This document shows positions 1 to 11,164 of a stretch of 64,000 nt of DNA, one piece after another. Origin of the DNA: Kitagawia praeruptora (taxonomy: Eukaryota > Streptophyta > Magnoliopsida > Apiales > Apiaceae). Within the stretch, counting starts at the first letter, position 1. Every line of letters starts with the position of its first letter. The stretch spans positions 71,481,501 to 71,545,500 of the forward strand of contig CM075344.1 of the NCBI GenBank assembly GCA_037693485.1. The letters run 5' to 3'. The notes beneath the pieces were generated by a model that made no database searches, was not told where the DNA came from, and worked only from the letters and a program-made list of their open reading frames with translations. A program made the position numbers and the translations under genes.

Positions 1-237
1 AGAAGCAACATTAAAGCATTGGTGAGACTGCAATAGCCCTAATTTTCGTGAATATTCGAACCTGGATGAAAATTAATTTTATGGGTGGATGAGAAATTTT
101 TGCAATCATGATATGTACGAATTATTAAATGAAGATTTCGAATTGATATTACGCCCTTACGGTGCAGACGAGTGTATGTAAAAGTCATTAGTTTTTACGA
201 AACCCGTTATTTCGAATGGTCAAATTTTATGAGATAT
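1..237. other. unassigned sequence left of a gypsy fragment
   Basis: No open frame continues from the integrase tail into this stretch: recognisable integrase residues begin only at about 238. Either a short foreign sequence or a deletion has replaced the upstream pol here. I recognise no repeat end, PBS or gene in it. Confidence 0.4.
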
Positions 238-674
238 CAAAGGAGTATGAGGTGGGAGACTTAGTGATGCTAAATGTATCCCCCTGGAAAGGATTGATGC
301 GGTTTGTTAAGAAAGGAAAGCTAAGTCTGAGGTTTATTGGACCTTTTGAGATTTTGAGGCATATTGGGAAGTTAGCCTACGAGTTAGCCTTGCCCCCAAG
401 CTTGCAGCAAATTCATAATGTGTTTCATGTGTCTATGTTACGACCCTACCACACCGACTGTCGGCATGTGATAGAGTACGACAAAGTGGACCTACAACCA
501 GACTTGACCTATGTGGAGCAACCCGTGGAAATCATGGATAGAAAAGAGCAGGTGCTGAGGAATAAGGTTGTCAAACTAGTGAGAGTTTTGTGGAGGAACC
601 AGAATGTCGAAGAATCAACATGGGAACTCGAAAGCGCAATGCGTGAAAAGCACCCCCAACTGTTTTCAACCTGA
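216..674 (+). pseudogene. Ty3/gypsy chromovirus Pol C-terminus (integrase tail plus chromodomain), 5'-truncated
   Basis: This is the last 150 or so codons of a gypsy polyprotein. From about residue 10 the protein follows the integrase C-terminal pattern: EVGDLVMLNVSPWKG, then the GPF/Y-type stretch RFIGPFEIL, then IHNVFHVSMLRPY. Residues about 100-150 form a chromodomain (YVEQPVEIMDRKE, VLWRNQNVEESTWELE), the module that guides chromovirus integrase to particular chromatin. The order integrase-chromodomain-stop-PPT-LTR is that of Tekay/Del-type elements. Everything upstream (gag, protease, RT, RNase H, integrase core) is missing from the window, and the first 22 bases of the open frame are probably not integrase. 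The chromodomain call is from visible residues; the lineage is an inference from the domain and the long LTR. Confidence 0.85.
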
Positions 675-694
675 TTCCGGGACGGAATCCTTTT

Positions 695-707
695 AAGGAG
701 GGGAGGC
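695..707 (+). other. polypurine tract of the chromovirus
   Basis: AAGGAGGGGAGGC lies 20 bases after the pol stop and directly before TGTAAGAACC, the start of the LTR. This is the expected primer for plus-strand DNA synthesis. Confidence 0.75.
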
Positions 708-3700
708 TGTAAGAACCCTAATTTTTGGTAATATTTTATTTTATTTAATATCTTGTGGCAATGTCAATATGGAACCTTTCTGGTCATCCCTGTGATTAAT
801 GGAATTGATTGCCTGGAAAACTGTGTTGTTGTGTTCACTATGTAAGATAAAAAGGGAAATTGTGAAGGCAAGAGCCTTATTGTTAGTGAGATTTATAAAA
901 GTTGGGATTTGAGAATGATTAGAGTGTTAAAAGATTTATTAAGGATTATGACAAGGAATTATGGACATTAGGGGAATTTACACAATTAGTACTTATGGAA
1001 TTATAAGGGAAATCTCTACGCGACAAAATATTATTACGAGAGATTAATTAAGATACGATACGAATTAAGGATTAAATAACAAGCATTGGTGGGAGAATAA
1101 TATTACAAGGGAAGGAATTACATGCAAGTGCCATGTAACTAGATAGTTAGAAAAAGGAACTAGAAAACATAAAAGCAAAAGTGAATAGTGACTAGCATGG
1201 TGGGTGATGTACTTAGGGGACAATAGGGCATGGATGCAACCTAGGCTAGCTTGGCAACATGTGACTACTCCTTAATAATACAAGTCATTCTAGCATTTCT
1301 TTTTTACCATTCCAAAACAAAACAAAGCAAAAACACTCTCCCCCCCCCCTTTGAAAAGCTCTCGGCCGAACCACCTTGGGAGAGAGGGAGAGATTTTCTC
1401 TCCAAGATTTCTTCATCCACAACCTTGAACAAGATTCCTAAGGCTTCCTTGCATCTTAGTAGAGGTATGGTATCAATTTCAAAGCCTTCTATCCATTGGT
1501 TTTTGAGTTATAGTTGTTGGAAGTTTAGAGAAATACTAACATAAGTTTATTACCTTTTAGATCTTGCATTGTGAGTGTTGTAAGAGGCCATCTAAGGTGT
1601 TTCTAAGTTGTGTAAAGTTTATACCAGGTCTCTAGGAGCTCAAGAAGGTATGAAATCTCAACCCACCCTTGGATAAGTGTTGTTCATATAATATGGTAGT
1701 AGATCCATGTATTTTAGGGCTTATCTTGAATGTATATGTGATGGATAGCATGGATCTTGAGTTTGATGTTGAGATGGTGAATTTTATGACTATGGTGAAC
1801 ATATATATCTCCATGGGTGTTATGAGTCATGATCTAAGTGTTTTAAGTGGTGTTTATGTTATGGAAGCATGAAAAATGGTTGATCTAAGTGAATTGAGCT
1901 TGCTGATTTTGTCCAGGAACTTTGATCTGTGTTGTAGCACGATTTTGAACACCCAAATGATGTCCCCTGATGTCCTACCTTATATTGTTGGAAAGATAAT
2001 TGAATGTAGTTTCTGGATATGTAAGATTCATAGTTAGGTGATGTGTGGATTTTTAGTTATGGCCGGAGGAGTGAATGTTGTTTCTGGACTATGGACTGCA
2101 TAAAGTGACCCCTTTGTGAACCTTGTTTAAACACCTTAAAAAATATTTGGGATCATGGAAAAATTTGAGAACGTAGGTAATGCAGTGGTGAAGACCACCC
2201 AAAAGGAATTGGATTAAAATATGAATTTTTGGATTTTATAAAAATGCTAGAGTAAAATTCGCGCAATGGAAAAAGGTCGATTAGTGGAACATTATTCTAG
2301 GGTTAGTGGTTATGGTTCGAACGTGGTAACTAAATTAAGTCGAGTAAGTGACGGGCGTAAACGAGTGATGTCATGGACCTATAGTGAGGCTAGGGAGTCA
2401 TAAGACGAAGTCATTAAGTTAATTTCGTACCCCCTAAAACCCGTAATTAAAGAGATATTGTTAAGGTACTAACGAGCGGTTATTGCTTATGTATAGATCG
2501 TTCCACTCCGCACGCTCGACCACCCCAACCAAACCAAGGCAAGTTTACTTTTCAAAACTTATACATATACAAGGATTTTCACTGTTGTGTTTGTAGTTTT
2601 CAATTATATCAAATGCTATGTTTATCGAAGTATTGATGCAAGTGAGATTGTATAAGTACATATATGCTTGTACCCCTTGAACTTAGATTAAAATGTTTTC
2701 TTCGGACAACGACTCTAGCAATAGAGGTCGTAGCGGTCCGTGTATATCTATTGACCGGGGAGCGATATATTATTATATCGTATCTAGATTGCGAAAACCC
2801 GAAGGGTCATTCGGGAAGTATCGTATACTCAAATAATTACTTTATATCTTCGTAAATACTCAAATTACCTATCTTGGATTAAAAGTTTATTTAATTAAAT
2901 AATTATTTTATTAATTATTAATATTAAATCTTAAAATATCATTTATTAATTATTGTTCATTATTTAAAAAAAAACAAAGCTAATCCAAGATACCTTTAGT
3001 ACCTTCAAACTCGAACTTTTTCGAACTCAAAACATTTTTGAAAACCCCCGGTCAGGTTCTGCTTCTTGTATGATTTCAAGAATTATCGGTCGACTGATGT
3101 CGAACCACAATTACTCTGTTTTCAATCAAAATCAAGTTTTTAAAAGAAAAAGAAAAAGGGACTCTGGCAGGTGTGGGAACCGTTGACGAACGACTCCCGG
3201 GATGTGTAAGCGGCCGTGAGCCAGGCGGTCCATCAATTATTATTCCGGCCCATGTGTTGCCGAAGGATGATTACGGATGTAGTTTTCATCGAGGGTGATT
3301 ACGGATGTAGTTTTCACCCGGGGATAGTTACGGATGTAGTTTCTATCCTTCTACCGGTAGAGAAGACCCGCGGATTATTGGACTCGGATGTGGCGACTGA
3401 TCATCGTCAATCCTTGTCAGGTTTTTATGTTTTCTTCCAGTCCCATCCTCCACTTTGGAAAAATACTCAAATACTGCTTCTTGGGCCTAAGTGCCAAGTT
3501 GCCGATAGTGTGGTTTTTTATGAGAAAATATTGATATTGTGCAGTACCTAGAACTGCAAGATTTTCTATAAAGATTGGCACGTGTTAGTGCACTCTTGCA
3601 ATTATTTCAAAGAATGAAATGTTTTTGAATGAGAAACCTCCTAAGCTAATGGAAGGAAAGAGGTTTTGCAATAACGTATTCCCTGTACAGTATGATAACC

Positions 3701-4350
3701 GTAGAGTGTTTTGCCGGAAATGATATGCTTATATATATATTTTCAAACTTGAGATATATTGAAATGAGAACCTTGTAAAGGATTCATATGTTATTCTTAA
3801 AGCTCCTTAGTGAGTATAAATGTTTTATACAAACTCGGACATATATATTGTCGAGTTATGTTTTGTAATCTGAGATATACACCCATACAGTTGGGAACGT
3901 TTTCAAAATAAACCACTTTATTATTTTCCCAAAATGGTGAACTTGCTGAGCATTATGTAGCTCATTCTTGCTTTATAAAAACTTTTCAGAAAGGGAAGAA
4001 TTTGGCCGATTAACTCCGCACCAGCAGAAGAGGAGTAGAAGAATTACCCGGAGATGATTTAGTCCCTGATAAATACTACAGAGTAGTCTGATAGATTTTC
4101 AACTGTAATAGTAAGACTTGTCTTCAAGTGTAGTTGTATAAGTGGAATTGCGTAAGACTCTGGATTGTACAGATGAATTGTAATATTTAGTGTTACTTTT
4201 GGTTATCGTTTTCGAGGCTCTAACTTGATTGTGTGTAAGATTGAGGTATGGATGGATGTATTGTTGAGTTGTAAAGTTAATACAGGTATGATATGGTTGG
4301 ATGATGATGTGACGACCTGAATCTCTGACCTCAGATTTGGGGGCGTCACA
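708..4350 (+). mobile_element. 3' LTR of a Tekay/Del-type chromovirus
   Basis: The LTR starts TGTAAGAACC right after the PPT. It is most simply closed at the terminal TG..CA pair ending GGGGGCGTCACA. Length about 3.64 kb, within the range of Tekay/Del LTRs. The end holds a short inverted pair (GTGACG.. ..CGTCAC) around 4310-4350. Open frames inside it (for example 1251-1544, 2664-2855, 3216-3551) show no recognisable domain and I treat them as chance. The partner 5' LTR is outside the window, so the right border is inferred rather than proven. Confidence 0.65.
3269..3350 (+). repeat. three tandem copies of a 28-29 bp unit inside the LTR
   Basis: The core TTACGGATGTAGTTT recurs at about 3271, 3299 and 3328 with similar flanks (TTTCATC, TTTCACC, TTTCTATCC). 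Short tandem repeats in U3 often mark regulatory DNA, but no function is shown. Confidence 0.75.
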
Positions 4351-4453
4351 CATATGCCAAATGCAACCGTGATCACCTACAGAAGTGGTACTAGTTAGTT
4401 AGTTAGTTAGTTGTTTATGTTTGAGGACAAGCATCGGTTTAAGTTTGGGGGGG
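4351..4453 (+). mobile_element. 3' internal remnant and PPT of a second gypsy-like element
   Basis: After the Tekay LTR the sequence runs TTTGAGGACAAGCATCGG, then AAGTTTGGGGGGG, then TGTGATAATTGG. A GAGGACAAGC phrase followed by a G-run and a TGTGATA LTR start is typical of the pol-LTR junction in plant Tat/Athila-like gypsy elements. The Tekay element is therefore inserted within this older element. A short TTAG microsatellite sits at 4393-4411. Confidence 0.55.
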
Positions 4454-6004
4454 TGTGATAATTGGATTTTATATCCACTTGGATCGCTTCAATTCGGCTT
4501 AAATTGATTCACTTGGCCTCAAGTTTGTTGTATTTTTTATGTGTTTCGTGTAGTTTTGCAGGGCTATAAGTCTTTGGATATGGTGGGAGAATTGAGTTGA
4601 TGTTGGTGTAGATTTTGAGTTTTTAATGAAGAATGAGGTCTTCCATACAATCCTTGGGAGATTTGGAGTCAAGCAAGTGAAGTATGGAAGCCTTGGCAAA
4701 AAGAACGGAAGGAAACGAAGGCAAAACGAAGGCGAAACGAAGGAAATAACAAAGAAAAAATATGCGGGCAGATTGGGTTCCAGGCCGCGGCCTCAGAACT
4801 CCAGGCCGCAGCCTCAAGGGTATTCTGTCCAACTCCGGAAATTGTCCTAAAAATCCTGATTCACTGTTTGGGCCATATCTTGAGTTCTATAAGTCCGTTT
4901 TGGACGATCTTACTGTCCATGCGAAGATAACGGAATTATATTTCATTATAAAGTGGTTCAGATGTCCAATTACTATTAGAACGGCCCAGAAATACTGAAG
5001 AAAAGTCAGCTACGAATTTTCCTTCAAAACAGAATCAGTTTAGGAAACGTATTTTGCAGAAATTCTATTTTAACTCTATTTTGGGGAATTTCTTGTTGGG
5101 CAAGACTTCTAGAGCCTATATAAACACATCCTACCATTGTAATTTTGTAACATCATTAGTTAGCATATTATAACATAGAATTCATATCTTGTTTTATTAT
5201 CATGGTTTCACTTGATCCCATGATGACGAGAGGTTCAGTTACGAACTAATCGTTGTCATGAGATTCTAACGGATTTATTTATAGAGCTTTAGTATCTTGA
5301 TGCTTTAAAGATCTGTGTGTGGTGTATAATTGATATCCTTGTATGGTTTTGCTTAATTGATAGATGCGTCGCGAACATCTAATTTGTTAATCTCTTGTGA
5401 AGTGAAAGTGGATCTTGCGATTTAGAACTTGCCATGCTAGCATAGGTTCATGATTGTTATCAACATGATTCGTGGTGTGAGATGAAAATACTTATACTAC
5501 CCTGTGTGATCTTAATGGATAACTTGTTCTTCAACCGTTATGTTTTCAAATTCTATAGACATATAGGGTCTAAGCATAATTGGTGTCTATTCATCTTCTA
5601 TCTCTTTTGTGGATGTATGTTTAGTTTGGTATACGTATGCTGACAGGTAGCGTGTACTTGTTCCGTGTTATCCGATCAGATATCATAACCATTGCATATC
5701 GTGATTAAAGGCGTCAGATCTAAGTGAAGTATTTAATGAAGTTAGGATCCCATGTTTATTCGCATATAAGTAATTCGATTTAATTCTTTTAGTCAATTAA
5801 TTCTTAGTTTTATAATTTGCATCTTAGTTTAATTTAGATAATCAAATCTCTATTTGTTATTTGTCTTAGCAGTGAGTTAAAACCATACATTATTGCATAG
5901 GTACATCGACTGATTTAAAACCAAAACCAGATCGCTGTGGAACGAACTTGATTTCTATCTGTATTACTTGTGACCACGTGCACTTGCGTGATTTTGTGTT
6001 AACA
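4454..6004 (+). mobile_element. LTR of a gypsy-like element (Tat/Athila-like by structure)
   Basis: It starts TGTGATAATTGG after the PPT and is closed at GTGTTAACA (6004), giving a 1.55-kb LTR with TG..CA ends. The end region (CCACGTGCACTTGCGTG before the terminal AACA) is of the kind seen in Tat/Athila LTRs. Immediately after it the sequence becomes copia gag of element A, so this element's insertion point is at 6004/6005. The other border and TSD copy are left of the window. Confidence 0.55.
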
Positions 6005-6035
6005 CTGCTAATTCTCTATATCCTGAGATACTCAA

Positions 6036-6881
6036 GAATGGGCCCTTTGTTCCACAACAGGAGATTCAGGAGAAGACTGTTGGAACTACAACTACTCCAA
6101 GATCTTATGTGGCTAAAGACCCTCTAAATGGATAAAGACAGAAAAAGAGATGGTTGGCCTTGACAGTCATCTCATGTTGCTGATAATAGATTCTATGGAG
6201 ATGTCAATGTTTGCAGACATAGCATCTTGCACTTCTGCTAAAGAGATGTGGGATCATATTGAGGTCTTATGTGAAGGAACAGAGGAAGTCAGAGTGAACA
6301 AGAAACAGATACTGGTCACAAAGTATGAAGCTTTCATGGCACAACCCAATGAAAGCATCACTGATATGTTTGAGAGATTTCATAAGTTGGTGACTGAACT
6401 ACAAATGAATGGCAAGGTTTACAGTACTAAAGAGTTGAACATGAAGTTTCTATTATCTTCTCCAAACCACCTAGAGTAGAGGGTCATTTCTCTAAGGGAA
6501 AGAGATTTGAACAAAATCATATATGATGTACTCTATGGGGTTTTAAAGACTCATGAGCTTGAGGGCCATCCAAGCCAACCAAGGCAGGATGATAAACACT
6601 TCATGTGCCTTGATTGTCAGCAAACCTGTTCAAGACCTAGAAGCATCTACAAGTTAGTTGAGAATAGAGGAGATAGTAGATGATGAAAAAACTGAAGCTG
6701 AAGTAAGTGAACCTGTTGAGGAGAAGGAAGAAGAAGAGTTCTATACTCTTGAAGAGCTAGATGGCATGGTAAACACCTCATATGCTTTCATGGCCAGAAA
6801 ATTTCCAAACATCAGATTCAAGAGGAACCAACCCTTCAAACCTAAACCCCAAAACCATTCATTCCACAAGAGTAAAGCACC
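6036..6881 (+). pseudogene. element A gag, N-terminal-truncated and broken
   Basis: Capsid-like (UBN2-type) copia Gag. Visible landmarks are NGPFVPQQE at the truncated start, SCTSAKEMWDHIEVLCEGTEEVRVNKK, then ESITDMFERFHKLVTEL, and YGVLKTHELE near 6545. They match in order the gags of elements B and C in this window (for example AKDIWDNLKVHCEGTKPVRKN in B). Stops at about 6132 and 6477 and at least one frameshift separate the parts. The frame around 6658-6881 (acidic, EEKEEEEFYTLEELDGM) joins exactly with the frame at 11160 once the hAT insertion and one target copy are removed. Confidence 0.8.
6874..6881. repeat. left 8-bp target site duplication of the hAT element
   Basis: AAAGCACC directly precedes the terminal TAGGGCTGAGCA and is repeated exactly at 11157-11164. 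Eight base pairs is the hAT superfamily signature. Confidence 0.97.
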
Positions 6882-6892
6882 TAGGGCTGAGC

Positions 6893-7075
6893 AAAACCGA
6901 ATCGAAACCGAAAAACCGAACCAAACCGAGTAATTTCGGTTCGGTTTGGATTGCAATTTTCTGAAAATTTCGGTTATTTCGGTTTTTCGGTTTAAACCGG
7001 AAAAATATCGGTTTGGTTCGGTCTGCAAAATATCGGTTCGGTTAAAAACCGAATTAACCGAATTATATATACATA
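6893..7075 (+). repeat. left subterminal CGGTT-repeat zone of the hAT element
   Basis: Repeated AACCGAA, CGGTTCGGTT and TTTCGGTT motifs in both orientations. The matching zone at the right end is 10985-11147. Such arrays bind hAT transposase; here only the sequence pattern is seen. Confidence 0.85.
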
Positions 7076-7419
7076 TTATATATTTCTAAATTATATATTT
7101 ATATTCATTATTCTTTTTTAGTTAAACCATACGAGTATACTATTTAGATTTAGGTCAGAGTTCAGATTCACTGCTCACGCGGCGCCTCTCACAGACTCAA
7201 TCTTCACACCGATTCAAATATTCAATCTTCGAGTTCTTTAATTCGATTCAATCTTCGAATCAGTTTCTTATATTCTAATTAGGTAATCTTCTATTCTTCT
7301 AATTAGGTTTCAATCTTCATTAACTATGCTTATACAGTCGATTTTGTTTGTTTAGTTGTTTACTACTTTACCTAATATATTCGATTCTTTAATTTTTTGT
7401 GCAGGTTAAAGTTTGAACT

Positions 7420-9471
7420 ATGTCACAATCACATCCCGAGACTCCTGAGACTGAGATGAAAGATTCAAATGATGCTAATACTCAAGCTAATACTCAAGCA
7501 AGCTCTGCGAAAAGGAAACGAAAGCCAATGAGAGCAAGATCTATGGTGTGGGATCATTTTAACAAGTTTACGGACACCGATGGCTCGGTAAAATCGAGGT
7601 GCAAGTATTGTGATAAGGTATATGCTTCCGATAGTAGTCTAAATGGCACTTCTGCACTCAATAGTCACCTAAAAGTTTGTAAAAAACTTCCACTTAGTGG
7701 TGAATCGAAGCAAACACAGCTATCTTTGCAATCGGTAAAAGGAAATGAGGAGAGCACTCTTAAGAAATGGTTTTTTAACCAAAAAATATCTAGAGAGAAA
7801 TTAGCTGCCATGATTATAATTGATGAACTTCCGTTTAGATTTGTTGAGGGTGAGGGGTTTATTGATTTTATGCAAAGTACTCAACCACTTTTTAAGATGC
7901 CTTCTCGTTTTACCGTAGCACGAGATTGTTATCAATTTTATTTGGATGAAAAGAAAAAATTGACTACATATTTTAAAATGTCGGGTCAAAGAGTTAATAT
8001 CACCACGGACACTTGGACTTCAATACAAAAGATTAATTATATGTGCATCACGGCTCACTACATTGATCAAAATTGGAACTTTCACAAAAAAATAATTAAC
8101 TTTTGTCCTATAGAGGGTCATAAGGGTGAGCTTTTAGCTAGGGACATTGACATGTGTTTGAAATAATGGGGAATTGCAAAAGTGTTTGCAATTACGGTTG
8201 ATAATGCAAGTTCAAACACTACTTGCATGAGTTTTTTAAGAGATAGGTTCTCTTTTAGGGGTTGTGATTTCTTGAAAGGAAAATATATGCACATGAGATG
8301 TGTTGCACACATAGCTAATTTGATTGTGAATGATGGACTTGAAGAACAAGATCCATCGGTTGTAAGAGTTAGAAAGGCGGTTAGGTTTGTGAGGCAATCT
8401 CCGGCTAGAGTAGCCAAATTCAAAGAGTGCATTGACTTACAAAATATTGATTGCAAATCTATGTTGTGTTTGGATGTAAAAACTAGACGGAACTCCACTT
8501 ATTTAATGCTAATGGTAGCTCAAAAATTTCAAAGTGCATTTGAGTTATTTGAAAGAATGGATTCATGCTTTCTAAAGGAGCTTAATGAGGCCGATGGGGT
8601 GCCTACTTCTTGAGATTGGGATAATGTTAGAAGGTTGGTGGATATCTCAGTTCATTTTTATGAACTTACTTTGAGAATTTCGGGTTCTTTGTATGTCACA
8701 TCTAATGTGTTCTATCATGAAATTAGCAATGTTAATTATTTGTTGAAAGATTGGATGAATAGTGAGGATATTGAGGTGAGGCTAATGGGTGAAAGAATGA
8801 AGGAAAAATATGACAAGTATTGGGGTGATGTACACAAAATGAACAAACTCATCTATGTGGCGGTTGTTGTTGATCCTAGGTACAAACTAGAGTTCATTGA
8901 GTTTGCACTTTGTGAGGAATATGGAAAGGAAGTTGGTTGGAAGTTGGCAATTGACACAAATGTAGTGTTGAGGGAGTTATTTGAAGAGTATAAAAACACT
9001 TGTCAACCTAAAACTAGTCAAGTTAATCAACAAGCTCAATCTTCAAGTAATTCCTTAAGCATAAATTCAAGCATATCTTCAAGAACACAATCGGCATTAG
9101 GAGCTAGATTTATAAGACAAAAAATGGAGAGCGGAGAAGTAGAATCCAAGTGTGAATTGGATATCTATCTTAAAGAGAGTGTGTATGTTACAAAAAATGA
9201 GGATGAGTTTGACATTTTGAAGTGGTGGAAGGTTAATTCAAGTAGGTTTCCCATCCTCTCACAACTTGCTCGTGATGTACTAGCAATTCCTATTTCCACC
9301 GTGGCATCGGAGTCCGCATTTAGTATGGGTGGAAGAGTCCTTGATCCATATAGGAGTTCTTTGACACCTAAAGTTGTTGAGGGTTTGATTTGTGCTCAAG
9401 ATTGGTTGCGATCGGCCAAACGTCCAAAGACAATTGAACAAGATGTGGATGATATCGAGAAATTTGAACAA
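7420..9471 (+). pseudogene. hAT transposase (BED finger, RNase H-like core, hATC dimerisation domain) with two in-frame stops
   Basis: One continuous reading frame of about 684 codons up to a likely splice donor (CAAG|GTATAA at 9472), broken only by TAA at 8164 and TGA at 8611. Order of parts: a basic segment KRKRK near residue 31; a BED zinc finger at residues 41-89 (CKYC..HLKVC); the first catalytic-type Asp in NITTDTWTS; the second in ITVDNASSN; and a C-terminal hATC domain (DILKWWKVNSSRFPILSQLA, then IPISTVASESAFSMGGRVLDPYRSSL). The second stop sits before DWDNVRRL and could come from TGG by a G to A change. There are no frameshifts. An AG acceptor (GTGCAG) just before the ATG suggests a 5'UTR intron, and TCTACAG near 9549 a 3' one. 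Confidence 0.93.
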
Positions 9472-10984
9472 GGTATAATATTTGTCTGTTTTACTATTTG
9501 AATTTAATTTTGATTGAGTTAAGTGTTAACATATCTTGTTATTCTACAGCTTTTTTTGCACTTTCTCTTAATGAGAAAAAAATGGAAAAGATGCAGCGCC
9601 AACAATAGACTTGGACATTGACAACTAGGTAATGCTCTTCTGTTCTGCTTGTTTCTTTACTGCTCTTTACTTACTGGCTTTTTTTGTTTCTCTGGCCCTC
9701 TGCGGCTCTGCTGCTCTGCAATGTTCTTTACTGCTCTGTCCTGTCACTTGTGTCGCACGGTCGCACCTACAATTTCTAATATGCAAAGTCTGTGACTGGC
9801 TTGATGAAATAGAGTGGCATTTATGGTAGACTGGTAAGTCACAGATCATAGTTGCATATGTTTAACTCTTTATTGAGTAGTCCTTTTACTTTCCCACAGA
9901 TTTGAAGTACTTGATGAAGAACCAGGCGATGATGAAGACAGCAGTGGCCAGAGGTAGCCTATTTTTTAATAACTCATTTTTCTTTGCATTGTATTAAGCA
10001 TCGACACATTACTTAGATGTTATTATTGCACATCCTGCATACCTTGTCAGTAGTCTAGCTGATACAACCTCAAATATTTCATGTAGATCAATTTCATCCT
10101 CTTAATTTATATTTTCTCTAAAAGACAACAATATTATGAGGCTTCTGGACTGTAGTTTTTTGTAGTGTTTCCTGCAATAAAATATAACTACTAATCAGTA
10201 TTCTGCATATGACCGAGTCTGTGGCCAAACGTGACTTGCATTTCAACTTTAGAAGAGTGGCATTTAAATACTCTTGAAGCTCAATGATCAACTGTTATAT
10301 TTACTACTGTTTTTTCTTTTGCCAAATCTAAATTTATTAGTTTTGTGGTGTTTCCTGCAAAGAAATATTTACTACAGTTCATATTTCTAATATCCAAGAT
10401 CCTTTTTAGTTGCACAAAATTTAAAATTCAGTGTCAAAGCAAGCTACCACAAAATTTAAAATTCATATATTGTTACAGCCTTTTTCCCAGAAGTCTGGCA
10501 CTCTGACCTTTGCTGGTAATTAAGTTTATTTTTGATAGATTGACCAGTACTGATGGATGTCGTATGTGGCCGTAAATTTTTCATATTATTATGTTTCTTC
10601 CTTTTTCGGTGTTTTGATTTTAAGTTTACATGCTTTTATGAAGCAAAGCATGATAAGAGTTCTCATATATCTGCTGTTAATTTGCAGGCTTTAATTGTCA
10701 TAAAAATGGAATTTTCATGTTACTGCTTGATGTTGCAGCACACCAGCACCAGGATGGAAATTTCAATTTTAGTTCATGTAATCATGTACTGATGTCATTG
10801 TCACTTTGTTTTTTAATTATTATTGTTCCAGACTTCCAAGTCCAACAATGTAATTTTATTTTGGTGCAAGCTTGTCAATTGTGATACTCTTTGCTATGAT
10901 ATTAATTTGTATGTTTTATCGAAAATTCCATGAAAAACTGAGGTCTGAGCAGGCTGTAGCAACCGTGTAAATGGACAATTTTAA
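9472..10984 (+). other. 3' non-coding part of the hAT element
   Basis: AT-rich and without a convincing ORF. Probable small introns and a 3'UTR follow the transposase (acceptor-like TCTACAG at about 9543-9549). Nothing else is recognised before the subterminal repeats begin near 10985. Confidence 0.5.
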
Positions 10985-11147
10985 AATTTCGGTTTTATGC
11001 TAAACCGAACCGAATAAACCGATCCATTTTATTTCGGTTCGGTTTGGTTTTGCAAGCAAATCGGTTCGGTTCGGTTTGACAAAATTTGCAATTCGGATAT
11101 TCAGTTTTTGTAATTCGGTTCGGTTTCTAACTGAACCGACCGAATGC
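10985..11147 (+). repeat. right subterminal CGGTT-repeat zone of the hAT element
   Basis: Repeated TTTCGGTT, GGTTCGGTT and AACCGAAC in both orientations, mirroring the left zone. Confidence 0.85.
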
Positions 11148-11156
11148 TCAGCCCTA

Positions 11157-11164
11157 AAAGCACC
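11157..11164. repeat. right 8-bp target site duplication of the hAT element
   Basis: AAAGCACC immediately follows GCTCAGCCCTA and is identical to 6874-6881. Removing the transposon and one copy restores the A gag frame (..SKAPMKP..). Confidence 0.97.

Larger units (their letters stand above)
6882..11156 (+). mobile_element. hAT transposon, complete ends (4,275 bp)
   Basis: Perfect 12-bp terminal inverted repeats TAGGGCTGAGCA / TGCTCAGCCCTA are flanked by the 8-bp duplication AAAGCACC. Both subterminal regions are packed with AACCGAA/TTCGGTT repeats, the usual transposase-binding zone of hAT elements. It carries one transposase gene with two in-frame stops (7420-9471), so this copy cannot make full-length transposase but could still be moved in trans. 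It interrupts gag of element A. Confidence 0.97.

Noticed and set aside
1251..1544. ORF of 97 codons inside the Tekay-type LTR as a gene
   Set aside because: It has no domain, includes a homopolymer C-run and lies within a non-coding LTR.
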